Origin: Alphaproteobacteria bacterium
GTDB lineage: Bacteria; Pseudomonadota; Alphaproteobacteria; UBA8366; GCA-2717185
DNA: 64,000 bases
NCBI GenBank assembly: GCA_028822585.1
Contig: JAPKDL010000003.1
Coordinates: forward strand, 41,402 to 105,401
Reading direction: 5' to 3'
Part shown: piece after piece, positions 36,193 through 45,719 of the stretch
Position numbering within the stretch: the stretch's first letter is position 1
How the letters are laid out: every line of letters starts with the position of its first letter
Position numbers and translations under genes: made by a program
The notes under the pieces: model-generated
Seen by the model: only the letters and a program-made list of their open reading frames with translations
What the model was told of the DNA's origin: nothing
Database searches by the model: none

Positions 36193-36833
36193 TTCGCGAT
36201 CCACACCAGAGAATTCAACGGGTTGCCCATGACGGCCTCTCCCGATCCCGACACGACGACGTCCCCGTCAACTTTTAAATCCACCCTTGCCGCCGCCAAA
36301 TCAAGGCCACGCCAATCCGAAACCTCTATCCCATAGACGAAAGCAGCGTTGCCACAGTGATCGGCGATAACTGCGACGCCGCCATTTTTGGCGCCGGTCG
36401 CAACACGGCTATCGACAACTTCGATTGCAGGATACAAATGTCCCGTAGCAGCGACGACTTCATCCAATGTATAGAGCGCGTCTCGGGCCGGTAAGTTCCG
36501 CGACATCCTGAATCCGAATTCGCATTCAACGCCTCGCCACGACCCCGCCGGCAAGTTTAGGTTGGCGGGGCTAGGCACGATATAGGCCGCGAATAGCGGT
36601 CCGCAGGCAGGCCCGTCCACGCCCATCGCCTTTTGTCCCGCTGCATTGGTAAAGGCGGCCTTCCACCCCCCAATGGGTATTTGGAATTGCTCGATGATCT
36701 CACTGAGAACCGCATGGGCTTCCGCAGCGTTCTCGGGGAAATCTCCACCAGGAAAATCGTCGAGAATAGTGTGTCCGATTCGCGCCGTTATCAACGCCCC
36801 GGCGATTTCGGCTGGGTCAATCATGGGTTGCAT
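36045..36833 (-). CDS. 2-keto-4-pentenoate hydratase family protein (MhpD/FAH superfamily)
   Basis: 262 residues. The FAH/MhpD fold is seen in GWKAAFTNAAGQKAMGVDGP near the N-terminus and CEFGFRMSRNLPARD, where the E and F/R residues sit at the metal site; YPAIEVVDSRVA and the C-terminal GDWVTTGSTMGIF follow. Such enzymes hydrate 2-hydroxypenta-2,4-dienoate or decarboxylate related keto acids in meta-cleavage pathways. Its 3' end overlaps the convergent DUF1194 gene by 148 bp; because its C-terminus is conserved, it is the older reading frame there. Confidence 0.85.
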   Translation of the reverse strand: MQPMIDPAEIAGALITARIGHTILDDFPGGDFPENAAEAHAVLSEIIEQFQIPIGGWKAAFTNAAGQKAMGVDGPACGPLFAAYIVPSPANLNLPAGSWRGVECEFGFRMSRNLPARDALYTLDEVVAATGHLYPAIEVVDSRVATGAKNGGVAVIADHCGNAAFVYGIEVSDWRGLDLAAARVDLKVDGDVVVSGSGEAVMGNPLNSLVWIANHRSRLGDGLKSGDWVTTGSTMGIFKAPPGSSVVADFGALGTVEVVFAI

Positions 36834-36870
36834 CCTTTACTATCGGTTGACTTGTTTACAGGTTGGTCCG

Positions 36871-37637
36871 TCACGCGGAGGCTTCTTTACGCTGTTGTAC
36901 AACCTGATCGGCTTCACAGCCCGACAATTCGATCAAAGGTGTTAATCCCTGTGTCAACGACCGCAAGTCGATAATTAAACCATGCACTTCCAGTTGTGGC
37001 ATATGTGCTTCCAGCACATCCCAACTATCCCGACCCTGCATTTCGTTAGGAATTTCGATCAATGCGGAAGACTCGCCCAGTTTGCAAGCGTAGGCCCGTT
37101 CTGACACCAGGTCGACATACCCGGTGGCCTTTTCACCGGACCGAACTGGCACATTTAGCAACACCAGGAGCCGACTGGAAACGCCTTGCAACGCGTTCAA
37201 AATATCACGGACCCGCGCGGAAGCGGAAACCATCTTGTTAATAAAATTATATACGGAATGTCGTGTGAATTCAAAAAATGCAGCAATGGCGCAGTGACAT
37301 TCACACGGTCCGGTCCGGTTCGGGTTCGACGACAACGACCGCGATATCGGCAATCGTCAATGCAGCTCAGGATTCCTAACAAAACTTAATCGACCTAGGA
37401 TAATCCAGAAATGTCTATCTTTCGATCAATTTTCGCCGTTTCCGATTGAAGTTTTGGTTCTCATGTGGCTCGCGCGAGCTTCCGGCACCGCATCATCAAC
37501 CGTGTTGCCGTCCTACCGTACCTTGCCCGTGAATTGCGCCACAGGTGAGCTGCAATTTTTCCAGCAACGATATTTTACCACTGAGATAGGGATCGACCAT
37601 TGCCGCGCACGCGGCGCCGAAGGTGCTTTTCAGCCAT
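36871..37637 (-). pseudogene. Decayed elongation factor G paralogue with large internal deletion
   Basis: On the minus strand from 37637: CAAMVDPYLSGKISLLEKLQ (P-loop region), LTCGAIHGQGTV, a shift to NTVDDAVPEARASHMRT, then FLDYP and ADIAVVVVEPEPD. Further shifts lead to APLLHFLNSHDIPYIIL and NKMVSASARVRDILNALQGV, VDLVSERAYACKLGE and IEIPNEMQGRD. There the domain jumps straight to EAHMPQLEVHGLIIDLRSLT and CEADQVVQQRKEA, the end of EF-G domain V. About 770 bp remain of roughly 2 kb. It matches the alphaproteobacterial fusA-like paralogue, not the canonical translation factor. Several stops and shifts exclude function. Confidence 0.85.
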
Positions 37638-37782
37638 TACATGGGCCTCGCGCACAGTATCTATTGTGGTTTCAGTTGCTTATCTAATTTTACTTATTGT
37701 TCTCGCGCTTCTGGCTCCGGCGAACCACTTCACCGCGCCGTCAGTAGTATACTCTGAAACGCCCGTTGTGCGATGCAAGAAA

Positions 37783-37812
37783 AAACCGCCCTGACAAACG
37801 CCAGGACGGTTT
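37783..37812 (-). terminator. Intrinsic terminator of the aminotransferase gene
   Basis: A hairpin with arms aaaccgccctg and caggacggttt (one G-T mismatch) around a short loop. Read on the minus strand it is followed by a run of T (ggtttttttc), so it ends transcription from the aminotransferase gene, whose stop codon lies about 25 bp upstream on that strand. Confidence 0.85.
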
Positions 37813-37836
37813 AAATTTTAACGTCGCCTGAAATAA

Positions 37837-39048
<1,212 letters not shown>

Positions 39049-39173
39049 TCACTTTCAGTAAAAGAGGCTTTTCGACCGGACACTACGCCGAAGAATTCAC
39101 GGGTTCAACATAACGGCGCGCTGCCAGGCAAATTCGTACGTTATATGCGGACCCAGCGAGACATTTTTTTGGG

Positions 39174-39761
39174 TTATTGCGTATTGGAGGCGCGGCTTCG
39201 TAATTTTCCGTCCCAACGCGCCATCAGTTCCTTCGGCATGTCGAACTGATCCAGGATGCGCATGACGATATGATCGACCATGTCGTCCAAAGATTCCGGA
39301 TGATTATAGAAGGCGGGCACCGGTGGCAGAATGACCGCCCCCATCCGGGCTAATATCAACATATTGTTCAGATGAATTTCATTCAGTGGCGTTTCGCGGG
39401 CGACCAGAACAAGTTTGCGACGTTCTTTCAACACCACATCAGCGGCGCGGTGCACCAAATGATCCCCCATTCCATGGGCGACCGCCGCAAGTGAACGCAC
39501 CGAGCAAGGAACGATCACCATGCCATCAGTGTGAAATGATCCGGAGGAAATTGCAGCCCCCATATCGCCCGGCGCATAGTTCACGGTGGCGAGGCCGTTC
39601 AGCTCCGCCATGGTCATTGTGGTTTCGTGTCCGAGGGTTTGTTGCGCCCATTTGCTAACGACAAGGTGCGTTTCAATGCCCGAATCCACCAGCGTCTCGA
39701 GCAGGCGAACACCGAAGATCACCCCGGTCGCCCCTGTTATGCCGACGATAAGCCGTTTCAT
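39174..39761 (-). CDS. ubiX: Flavin prenyltransferase UbiX
   Basis: 195 residues from the ATG at 39761; an ATG two codons earlier overlaps the probable ribosome site (AGAGGA). UbiX attaches dimethylallyl phosphate to FMN to make the prenyl-FMN cofactor of UbiD decarboxylases in ubiquinone synthesis. Motifs: VGITGATGVIFGVRLLE (FMN phosphate loop), PCSVRSLAAVAHG (catalytic Ser region) and RKLVLVARETPLNEIHLNNM. No ubiD lies in the window. It stands downstream of the decayed mercury genes on the same strand. Confidence 0.93.
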   Translation of the reverse strand: MKRLIVGITGATGVIFGVRLLETLVDSGIETHLVVSKWAQQTLGHETTMTMAELNGLATVNYAPGDMGAAISSGSFHTDGMVIVPCSVRSLAAVAHGMGDHLVHRAADVVLKERRKLVLVARETPLNEIHLNNMLILARMGAVILPPVPAFYNHPESLDDMVDHIVMRILDQFDMPKELMARWDGKLRSRASNTQ

Positions 39762-39840
39762 GGTCATCCTCTATACGCCGCGCCCATCATTATGGGCGCA
39801 ATATTGAGGACATTAGAGCAAACCGCAACCTTGGGGTATT

Positions 39841-40053
39841 TTAGGCGCAGCATCCGTCGCCTTCCCGGGTTGGTGGAGACGGAACAGTACTGTAGGACCA
39901 AAACACACAACAATTCCCGGCCAACGGCTTCAATACAGCACCGCACCCCGTGCAATCGTAGAAAAATTAGGAGGCGTCCGCTGCCATCATTTCTATCGCT
40001 TTGTGACCGCATTGTGGGCAGGAGGTTTCTAACTTCACTTGAATGTCGCTCAT
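39841..40053 (-). pseudogene. GDCCVxC-type mercury-resistance protein with in-frame stop
   Basis: From the ATG at 40053: MSDIQVKLETSCPQCGHKAI EMMAADAS is followed by TAA (39967-39969), then the same frame continues FFYDCTGCGAVLKPLAGNCC VFWSYSTVPSPP to TAA at 39841-39843. Intact relatives have Gln (CAA) at the stop, a single C-to-T change. The two CxxC pairs and the NCCVFW block (GDCCVFC in relatives) identify the family, found in mer operons. The second Cys of the C-V-x-C motif is Trp here and the Asp is Asn, so decay has gone beyond the stop. Confidence 0.82.
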
Positions 40054-40248
40054 AGGTCGGACCCTTCATATACAGACGCGCTGCGTTGGCGCACCAAGGC
40101 GAACCCGGCCATCGCCGCAAACGCCATCAACAGCGGGAGCAAAATATAATCCAAACCCGCGCGCCAAAACCGGCGTCACGCAACAAAGAGCCGTGGGCAC
40201 AGCCCCTATAATTCCCATCCGTAGCATGATTTTATTATTCATCCGCAT
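40050..40248 (-). pseudogene. Decayed MerF-like mercuric ion transporter
   Basis: ATG at 40248 with AAGGAG 5 bp upstream. The first frame reads MLRMGIIGAVPTALCCVTPV LA, the first MerF helix with its vicinal Cys pair. A frameshift follows, and the next frame gives LDYILLPLLMAFAAMAGFAL VRQRSASVYEGSDL, the second helix and tail, ending in TGA at 40050-40052. About 12 residues between the helices are missing. The TGA overlaps the ATG of the GDCCVxC gene, so the two were once a coupled pair. Confidence 0.8.
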
Positions 40249-40334
40249 AACTCCTTTTCTCCCACACCGTAACGGCGTCGGTGCAAAAAAACAGAGTCAC
40301 ATTTGCGCTACCCAAAACCTGCTAGTATTGAACG

Positions 40335-41552
40335 TTATGCGTCAGGGTAGGCACCCAGCAATACTTTACCCATGTAACCCCGCGCATCGATGGGGGAGTA
40401 GGGCTGCATGAATGGACCTGCTCTCACGTCCCGGTACAACCGGGATAACGGGTTCCGCGCCATAAAACCCCCACCGCCGCTGAGGTCCATCGCCTGACCC
40501 ACGATGTCGATTGCATGTCGGTTTACGACCCATTTTGCGCTTTGATAATCCTTCATCAATTCATGGCTTTGTTCATAGGCCGCGATCGCGCCGCCATCGG
40601 TCTCCGTCATGAAATCATCCAGGCGCGTTCCAATTCGCGCCAAAATGCATTGCGCCGTCGCCAGGGAAATTTCCATCTCCGCCAACGCATTATGAACGCC
40701 GGGTCGCGACACAGCGTTTTTGTCGACCTTTTGGGCATCGAGCGCATATTGAAAAGCCGCCTCCGCAATGCCCAGGAAGGCGCCAACCAACGGCACATTC
40801 GCCAAGGTGCGCGCCACCAAAACAGGCGTGCTCCACTGTCCCCAGGGCCCGATGGCGCGCAACGCATCGTGGGGGACCAAGCAGTTTTCAAATGTTACGG
40901 ACTGGCTGCCCGATGCACGCATACCCAACGCATCCCAATCGCCTTGCGGCTGAACGCCTTCGGTGCTCATGGGCAGGAGAACGTTGGCTATATAATCACC
41001 GTCCGCATTTCGCATCCGCACATTGGTCGCAACGTGTGTCGCCAACGGTGACATGGTGACAAAGTGCTTCGCCCCATTGAGCACCCATCCCGCCTCGCTC
41101 CAAACCGCTTCGCTCAGCGGATGCAGATTGTCCGTGCCCCGCTCCGTGGTAGTGGAGCAGATTAGCGCCTCCCCTTTCGCCACCGCTTCCAGGATGCTTT
41201 GAGCGCGAAGATAGGGCGGCGAACCGGGTTCGCTATTGCGAAAAAGCGCCGCCAATCCACGCGTCGCGGAAAGATGCATACTAATTGCAATCGCGGCGGA
41301 CCCGTCGCCTTTGGCGAGCGTCGCAATCGTCAAAATCCAGTCATGCATGGACCGCAAGCCGAAGCCGCCAAGTTCTTCTGGCACAAACGCTGCGGCGACG
41401 CCGGAGCGCTGCATGTCGGTATAGTTTTCTGCGCAAATCTTATTCGCCCTATCCGCCGCATCGGCGCGGGCCCTAAAAGGTTCAATAAGGCCGGATGCCG
41501 CCACAATGACGCGCTCGCCAGCCGGGGTTGTTGGAACAATATTGTAGCTCAT
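40335..41552 (-). CDS. Acyl-CoA dehydrogenase family flavoprotein
   Basis: 405 residues. It has the ACAD three-domain layout: N-terminal helices (about 20-140, with VPEELGGFGL and GDGSAAIAISMH), a beta domain (about 140-240, with GWVLNGAKHFVTMSPLATHV and DWDALGMRASGSQSVTFENC) and C-terminal helices. A clear catalytic Glu is not assignable by eye, and the sequence resembles the FMNH2-dependent or PigM/DszC-like ACAD branch as much as a beta-oxidation enzyme. It is the last intact gene of the operon with the CitE-like lyase and CoA-transferase. Confidence 0.85.
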   Translation of the reverse strand: MSYNIVPTTPAGERVIVAASGLIEPFRARADAADRANKICAENYTDMQRSGVAAAFVPEELGGFGLRSMHDWILTIATLAKGDGSAAIAISMHLSATRGLAALFRNSEPGSPPYLRAQSILEAVAKGEALICSTTTERGTDNLHPLSEAVWSEAGWVLNGAKHFVTMSPLATHVATNVRMRNADGDYIANVLLPMSTEGVQPQGDWDALGMRASGSQSVTFENCLVPHDALRAIGPWGQWSTPVLVARTLANVPLVGAFLGIAEAAFQYALDAQKVDKNAVSRPGVHNALAEMEISLATAQCILARIGTRLDDFMTETDGGAIAAYEQSHELMKDYQSAKWVVNRHAIDIVGQAMDLSGGGGFMARNPLSRLYRDVRAGPFMQPYSPIDARGYMGKVLLGAYPDA

Positions 41553-41600
41553 TGTTTGGTCGTTCTTCTTCGTGTCTAAAGCGCCACCGGGGCGGTGTTG

Positions 41601-42512
41601 TTATCTGGCGGCAGCCATATGGGCTTCGCGGGCCGCAATTTTTTCAGCGCGCGCGAGCAGTCGTTGCGCACGAATAACAATCGGAATATCGATCATTTTG
41701 CCATCCAGTTCGAACGACCCGCGCCCCGCGGCAGCGGCGGCGGCGTCAGCCTCGATCACTTTGCGAGCATAGTCGATTTCGGACGCGATCGGTGAAAAAC
41801 CTTCGTTCAACGGCTTGACGTTAGCGGGGTGGATACAGGACGCGCCTTCGAACCCAAACTTGACCGAATGGCGAACCACTTCAAGATAGGCGTCCGGGTC
41901 GCTGTAATCCGCGACCGTGCCAATCAGCCCCATCGGCGTAATTCCGGCAGCGCGCGCTGCGATCAATGATTGCTGTTTGGGATACAAATAACATTCCGGG
42001 TCCGGGTTGAACCCCACATCCAATGCAAAATCTTCGCCGCCCAGCAAGACCGTGTAGTTGCGTGGGTGCGCCTTGGCGATTTTATCGATCTGAAAGAATG
42101 CATCCGCCGTCTCCACCATCGGCAACAACCAGGTTGATCCTACGTCCATGCCTTGTTTTATTTCGCATTCGGTAACCAATTCAGCAATTAGCTGCACATG
42201 TTCAGCGCTTGTGACTTTCGGCAATTTAAGCGCACAAACACCAGGCATTACTGAGGCTTCGATGTCCCGAACCGCTATTTCAATGGGGCGATTGATGCGC
42301 ACCAGAACATCGGCGCCGTTGCGTGACACCTTTTCCACCGCTTCGCCGATCAGGGTCCGCGCGGTGTCTTTTTCAGCTGGCGTCACACTGTCTTCCAAAT
42401 CAAGAATAACGCCGTCGGCCCCGCGTTCATGCGCCTTGTCGACATACCGATCCACATTCACAGGGACGTAAAGAAGCGAACGCCATACAGGCTTTTCATT
42501 ATTGGTTTTCAT
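41601..42512 (-). CDS. CoA-ester lyase, HpcH/CitE family
   Basis: 303 residues, TIM-barrel lyase of the malyl-CoA/citramalyl-CoA group. SLLYVPVNVDRYVDKAHERG and ADGVILDLEDSVTPAEKD open the barrel; VRINRP, LPMVETADAF, LLGGEDFALDVG and GFEGASCIHPANV hold Mg2+ and acyl-CoA residues. The Ala/Arg-rich C-terminal helix is normal. It cleaves a 3-hydroxyacyl-CoA (malyl-, methylmalyl- or citramalyl-CoA). Directly downstream of a CoA-transferase, it fits a pathway that activates a C4 or C5 dicarboxylate and then splits it. Confidence 0.9.
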   Translation of the reverse strand: MKTNNEKPVWRSLLYVPVNVDRYVDKAHERGADGVILDLEDSVTPAEKDTARTLIGEAVEKVSRNGADVLVRINRPIEIAVRDIEASVMPGVCALKLPKVTSAEHVQLIAELVTECEIKQGMDVGSTWLLPMVETADAFFQIDKIAKAHPRNYTVLLGGEDFALDVGFNPDPECYLYPKQQSLIAARAAGITPMGLIGTVADYSDPDAYLEVVRHSVKFGFEGASCIHPANVKPLNEGFSPIASEIDYARKVIEADAAAAAAGRGSFELDGKMIDIPIVIRAQRLLARAEKIAAREAHMAAAR

Positions 42513-42547
42513 TATTAATTCCCCCCTAATTACGTTGTGTCGTATTA

Positions 42548-43753
42548 TTAGATGACGCCGCGCGCCGCCAGATCGCTGAGATCCTGAGCCGACAGGCCCA
42601 GCGCGCCCAGAATTTCCGAATTATGTTCTCCCAATTCCGGGGCGCGGCGTTTGAACCCACCCGGCGTCCCTGACAATTTAGGCACAATGTTGTGCATCGG
42701 CACCGATCCCATTTCATCATCAGGCAGATCGACAAGTATTTCGCGTTCCTTAAAGTGCGGATCATCCACGATTTGCGCGATGTCGTAGACTGGCGCGACG
42801 GTAACTTGTTCGCGTTCGAACACTTCCATACATTCATCCAAGTTACGCGCGCCAATCCACCCACCGACGACCGCATCAACCTCGTCGCGGTGTTTCACCC
42901 GGTCAGCGTTCGTCTTGAATTTTGGGTCGTCATTCATATCGGCGCGCCCAATGGTGCGAAAAATTCGCTCCGCCATGGATTGCATCGATCCGGACATGGC
43001 CAGCCATTTGCCGTCCTTGGTCGCATAAACATTGCGTGGGGAGGCCGTGTTGGATCCGCTGCCAACCCGGTCGCGAACGTTGCCGGTAATTTTATGCCAG
43101 GCTGCTTCGGCGCCTAAAATGGAATGGATTGGCTCCAACAGCGATAGATCAATAACCTGACCCTCGCCGCCCTTCATTTCAATTTCCCGAAGCGCGATCA
43201 TTATCGCCATGGCACCGTATATGCCCGCGATCATGTCGGCCATAGCGAGCGGCGGCAGCACCGGTTCGCGATCCCCAAACCCATTTCGATAGGCGAACCC
43301 AGACATTGCTTCAACCAAAGTGCCGAAGCCCGGACGATGTCTGTAAGGCCCGGTCTGCCCAAACCCGGACACACGCACCAAAATCAACCGCTTGTTGCGT
43401 GCCGACAGTACATCGGGGCCAAGGCCCATTTTTTCCAACGTGCCGGGCCGGTAATTTTCGATCATCACATCCGCGGACTCGACAAGCTGCAGCAACATGT
43501 CCCTGGCTTGTTCTTCTCGCAAATTCAACGAAATGCTTTTCTTGTTACGCGCATAGACTTTCCAGTTGACCGGCACGCCGTCGGTCATCCAGGCCCGCAA
43601 CGGGTCGCCATCACCGACGGGTTCAACCTTGATGACCTCCGCGCCATAGTCGGCGAGTTGAAGACTGACCATATTACCCGCCACCAAGCGGGATAAATCC
43701 AGCACACGCACACCGTCCAGCGGCCCCACAAACGACTCATCGAATTGCCGCAT
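42548..43753 (-). CDS. CaiB/BaiF (family III) CoA-transferase
   Basis: 401 residues. Family III features: LDGVRVLDLSRLVAGNMVSL and LADYGAEVIKVEPVGDGDPL at the N-terminus, WKVYARNKKSISLNL and SADVMIENYRPGTLEKMGL. The catalytic aspartate is expected at PPLAMADMIAGIYGAM (Asp about 172). GGGG-type ribosome site before the ATG. It moves CoA between carboxylic acids, without ATP. As the first gene of the operon with a CitE-like lyase it probably activates a dicarboxylate such as itaconate, mesaconate or citramalate; the exact acid is inference. Confidence 0.9.
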   Translation of the reverse strand: MRQFDESFVGPLDGVRVLDLSRLVAGNMVSLQLADYGAEVIKVEPVGDGDPLRAWMTDGVPVNWKVYARNKKSISLNLREEQARDMLLQLVESADVMIENYRPGTLEKMGLGPDVLSARNKRLILVRVSGFGQTGPYRHRPGFGTLVEAMSGFAYRNGFGDREPVLPPLAMADMIAGIYGAMAIMIALREIEMKGGEGQVIDLSLLEPIHSILGAEAAWHKITGNVRDRVGSGSNTASPRNVYATKDGKWLAMSGSMQSMAERIFRTIGRADMNDDPKFKTNADRVKHRDEVDAVVGGWIGARNLDECMEVFEREQVTVAPVYDIAQIVDDPHFKEREILVDLPDDEMGSVPMHNIVPKLSGTPGGFKRRAPELGEHNSEILGALGLSAQDLSDLAARGVI

Positions 43754-44137
43754 TCAGCGCTCCCCCTTGATCTCTCAATATCCATCACACAAAATTCGCA
43801 ATCAATGGCTTACCGCCATCGGACCCTGAATTGCAATGGTCATCTCGGCGTGGTCTGAGGATGATTTAAAATGTATCGTCGCCAAATTCAGCAGAGAATT
43901 CGGCTTTAGTGCAAACATCCGCCACTTCGTCGATGGAACCGCGAGAAACACATCAAGGAAGGTGCGTAGGCAATCAACTCTTCGCCGCTGTCCTGCAAAG
44001 GCATGGCATAGTACAGCCTCAGCGCCCGAAACAATCCCAATAGCCGTTGCCAAAGTACGGCGCAAAAATGGAATTCATTTCAGGCAGCCATGAACGTAAA
44101 AGGTATCTGCTCTCTGGTCATTGAACGGACACGAATA
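43754..44137. other. Intergenic region left of the IS remnant
   Basis: About 380 bp between the CoA-transferase start and the left end of the IS630-type remnant. It has open frames on both strands (43802-44065 minus, 43836-44093 plus), but neither has a ribosome site, an expected codon pattern or a recognisable motif. It should contain the promoter of the CoA-transferase operon, which I could not locate with confidence. Confidence 0.4.
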
Positions 44138-44572
44138 CCAACGAGCATTGATTAGAACTCCAAATGGGGAATTCTCAAACGTCGCCAATTCTAGCTCAAT
44201 GAGGAGCACTGATTCGGGGGCTTGCGATGAGCAGAGCTATTGCTTCTCGCTTAAATCTCGTCCCAGGTCGCGCCGGGCGCCCACGCCGCGCAATCCTCGA
44301 CCACACCGGATGGCACACCACTGGCAAGCTTATCTCACCACCCAACATCACGCTTCTGCTATTACCGCCCCGAGCGCCCAAATTGAATCCTGTCGAAACC
44401 ATTTGGCAGTTCATACGCGACAGTTGCTTATCAAGCAGGATATTCAAACCCTATGATGAGATTGTCGCGCTCTGTTGCGAGGCCTGGAACAAACGCATCG
44501 ACCAGCCCTGGAAGGTCATGTCCATCGGACGGCGAAAATCGGCATATGGGCTCTAATTAATGTTCGTTGGTA
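44136..44572 (+). mobile_element. IS630-family remnant, internally deleted, with terminal inverted repeats
   Basis: Bounded by TA dinucleotides (44136-44137 and 44571-44572), the target-site duplication of IS630/Tc1 elements. Terminal inverted repeats of 23 bp (44138-44160 and 44548-44570) match at 19 positions, the differences all being transitions. Inside, only the 3' third of the transposase gene survives. At about 433 bp it is a deletion derivative and could be moved only by a transposase supplied in trans. Confidence 0.85.
44227..44556 (+). pseudogene. IS630-type transposase, C-terminal fragment
   Basis: About 85-109 codons of a transposase normally near 345. ILDHTGWHTTGKL, TLLLLPPRAPKLNPVETIWQ and WNKRIDQPWKVMSIG are the last third of the DDE endonuclease, including the glutamate of NPVE(T)IW. 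The first catalytic Asp residues are lost. The stop (44554-44556) lies within the right terminal repeat, as usual in this family. Confidence 0.88.
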
Positions 44573-44726
44573 TAACTTCAATGGGGTTAGCGTGATCAAT
44601 AAAAAACGATCTTGAAATTATTCACAATATTATATCATTGGAGTCCTGGGCTAATCAGCCCCTCAGCCTTTAAAAGAGAATCTTATTCCAACCTGTCCTG
44701 GCGGACTCCCGGAAAGTTTGCTGCTT

Positions 44727-45599
44727 TTAACCCACCATAAACGACCGAAACAACGTCACCTTCTCCAAGCGACCTTTGGCTTTCGGCCAGACCAGATAAT
44801 AGGACCGGCCGCTGGCGACCGCGCCGCCATAAGGCGACATCAAGCGCCCCGCCGCCAGATCAGACTCAACCGATGGTTTTGGCACAATGGCGTAACCCTG
44901 TCCTTGAATCGCCGCTTCAATCGCCAGCGCCGGGTCATCATACAAGGGGCCCGCCAAATTATCGACTTCCGATACGCCGGATGCGGCGAACCACCCCGTC
45001 CAGGCCGTTGGGTATCCAACAATGTGAAGGAGAGTTTCACCGGTCAACGCCGCCACATCGCCAGGCGGCGTCAAATCCGGACCGCAAACGACAATCAATT
45101 CTTCACGTAATATTTCGATCATCGACAGGCTGGGACTTTGCGCGGCGTCCCCCAACACGGCGATATCGATTCCCCCGCCATGCATCTCATCAGCGGACCC
45201 AAGCACGCGAAGATGAACCGAAACGGCACGATGGGCGCGTTGAAATTCCGTCAGGCGTTGTACCAACCAACGGCTGGCATCATTGGTTGCGCCGATGGTC
45301 AGGACTGAATGGTCGGGTCGTTGCATGATTCGCGCCGCCGCCGATTCGATCCCCGCCAGCGCCTGGCGGGAATCTTCCGCGAATTGCGCGCCAGGATACG
45401 TCAACGCAATGCCGCGTCCAACCCGGCGGAATAAGCGACGTCCCAGATACGCCTCCAGCGTCGAAATTTGTCGGCTCACCGCGCCTTGCGTAACGCCCAA
45501 TTCGTTGGCAGCCTTGGTGTAGCTCAGCAGCCGCGCGGCGCTTTCAAAGGCGCGCACAGCATTTAGCGGCGTTTGGCGGGTTTTTTCAATATCCTTCAT
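44727..45599 (-). CDS. LysR-family transcriptional regulator (GcvA-like)
   Basis: 290 residues. The N-terminal winged helix (about 12-72) has LNAVRAFESAARLLSYTKAA, GVTQGAVSRQISTLEAYLGR and LFRRVGRGIALT. The C-terminal effector domain begins VLTIGATNDASRWLVQRLTE; GGIDIAVLGD and WFAASGV are typical of the GcvA/AmpR group. It is divergent from ribH2 across 120 bp, so ribH2 or the regulator itself is its most likely local target. The effector is unknown. Confidence 0.9.
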   Translation of the reverse strand: MKDIEKTRQTPLNAVRAFESAARLLSYTKAANELGVTQGAVSRQISTLEAYLGRRLFRRVGRGIALTYPGAQFAEDSRQALAGIESAAARIMQRPDHSVLTIGATNDASRWLVQRLTEFQRAHRAVSVHLRVLGSADEMHGGGIDIAVLGDAAQSPSLSMIEILREELIVVCGPDLTPPGDVAALTGETLLHIVGYPTAWTGWFAASGVSEVDNLAGPLYDDPALAIEAAIQGQGYAIVPKPSVESDLAAGRLMSPYGGAVASGRSYYLVWPKAKGRLEKVTLFRSFMVG

Positions 45600-45719
45600 T
45601 TAGTAATCCATGAGAATTTCTCATACTATAACGGAAAATTCACGGATTGTCTACGCACCCTGTATTCCCGCAATATTAGGTTATTGAACCTTCGGGTGGA
45701 TTTAGGACGCACCTCGACT

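Noticed and set aside
36871..37353. An intact 160-residue hypothetical protein
   Set aside because: Its sequence is the first part of EF-G joined to the extreme C-terminus, with more EF-G blocks in other frames upstream; it is a deletion product.
43802..44093. Overlapping open frames on both strands left of the IS remnant
   Set aside because: No ribosome site, no motif and no neighbour-like codon pattern on either strand.
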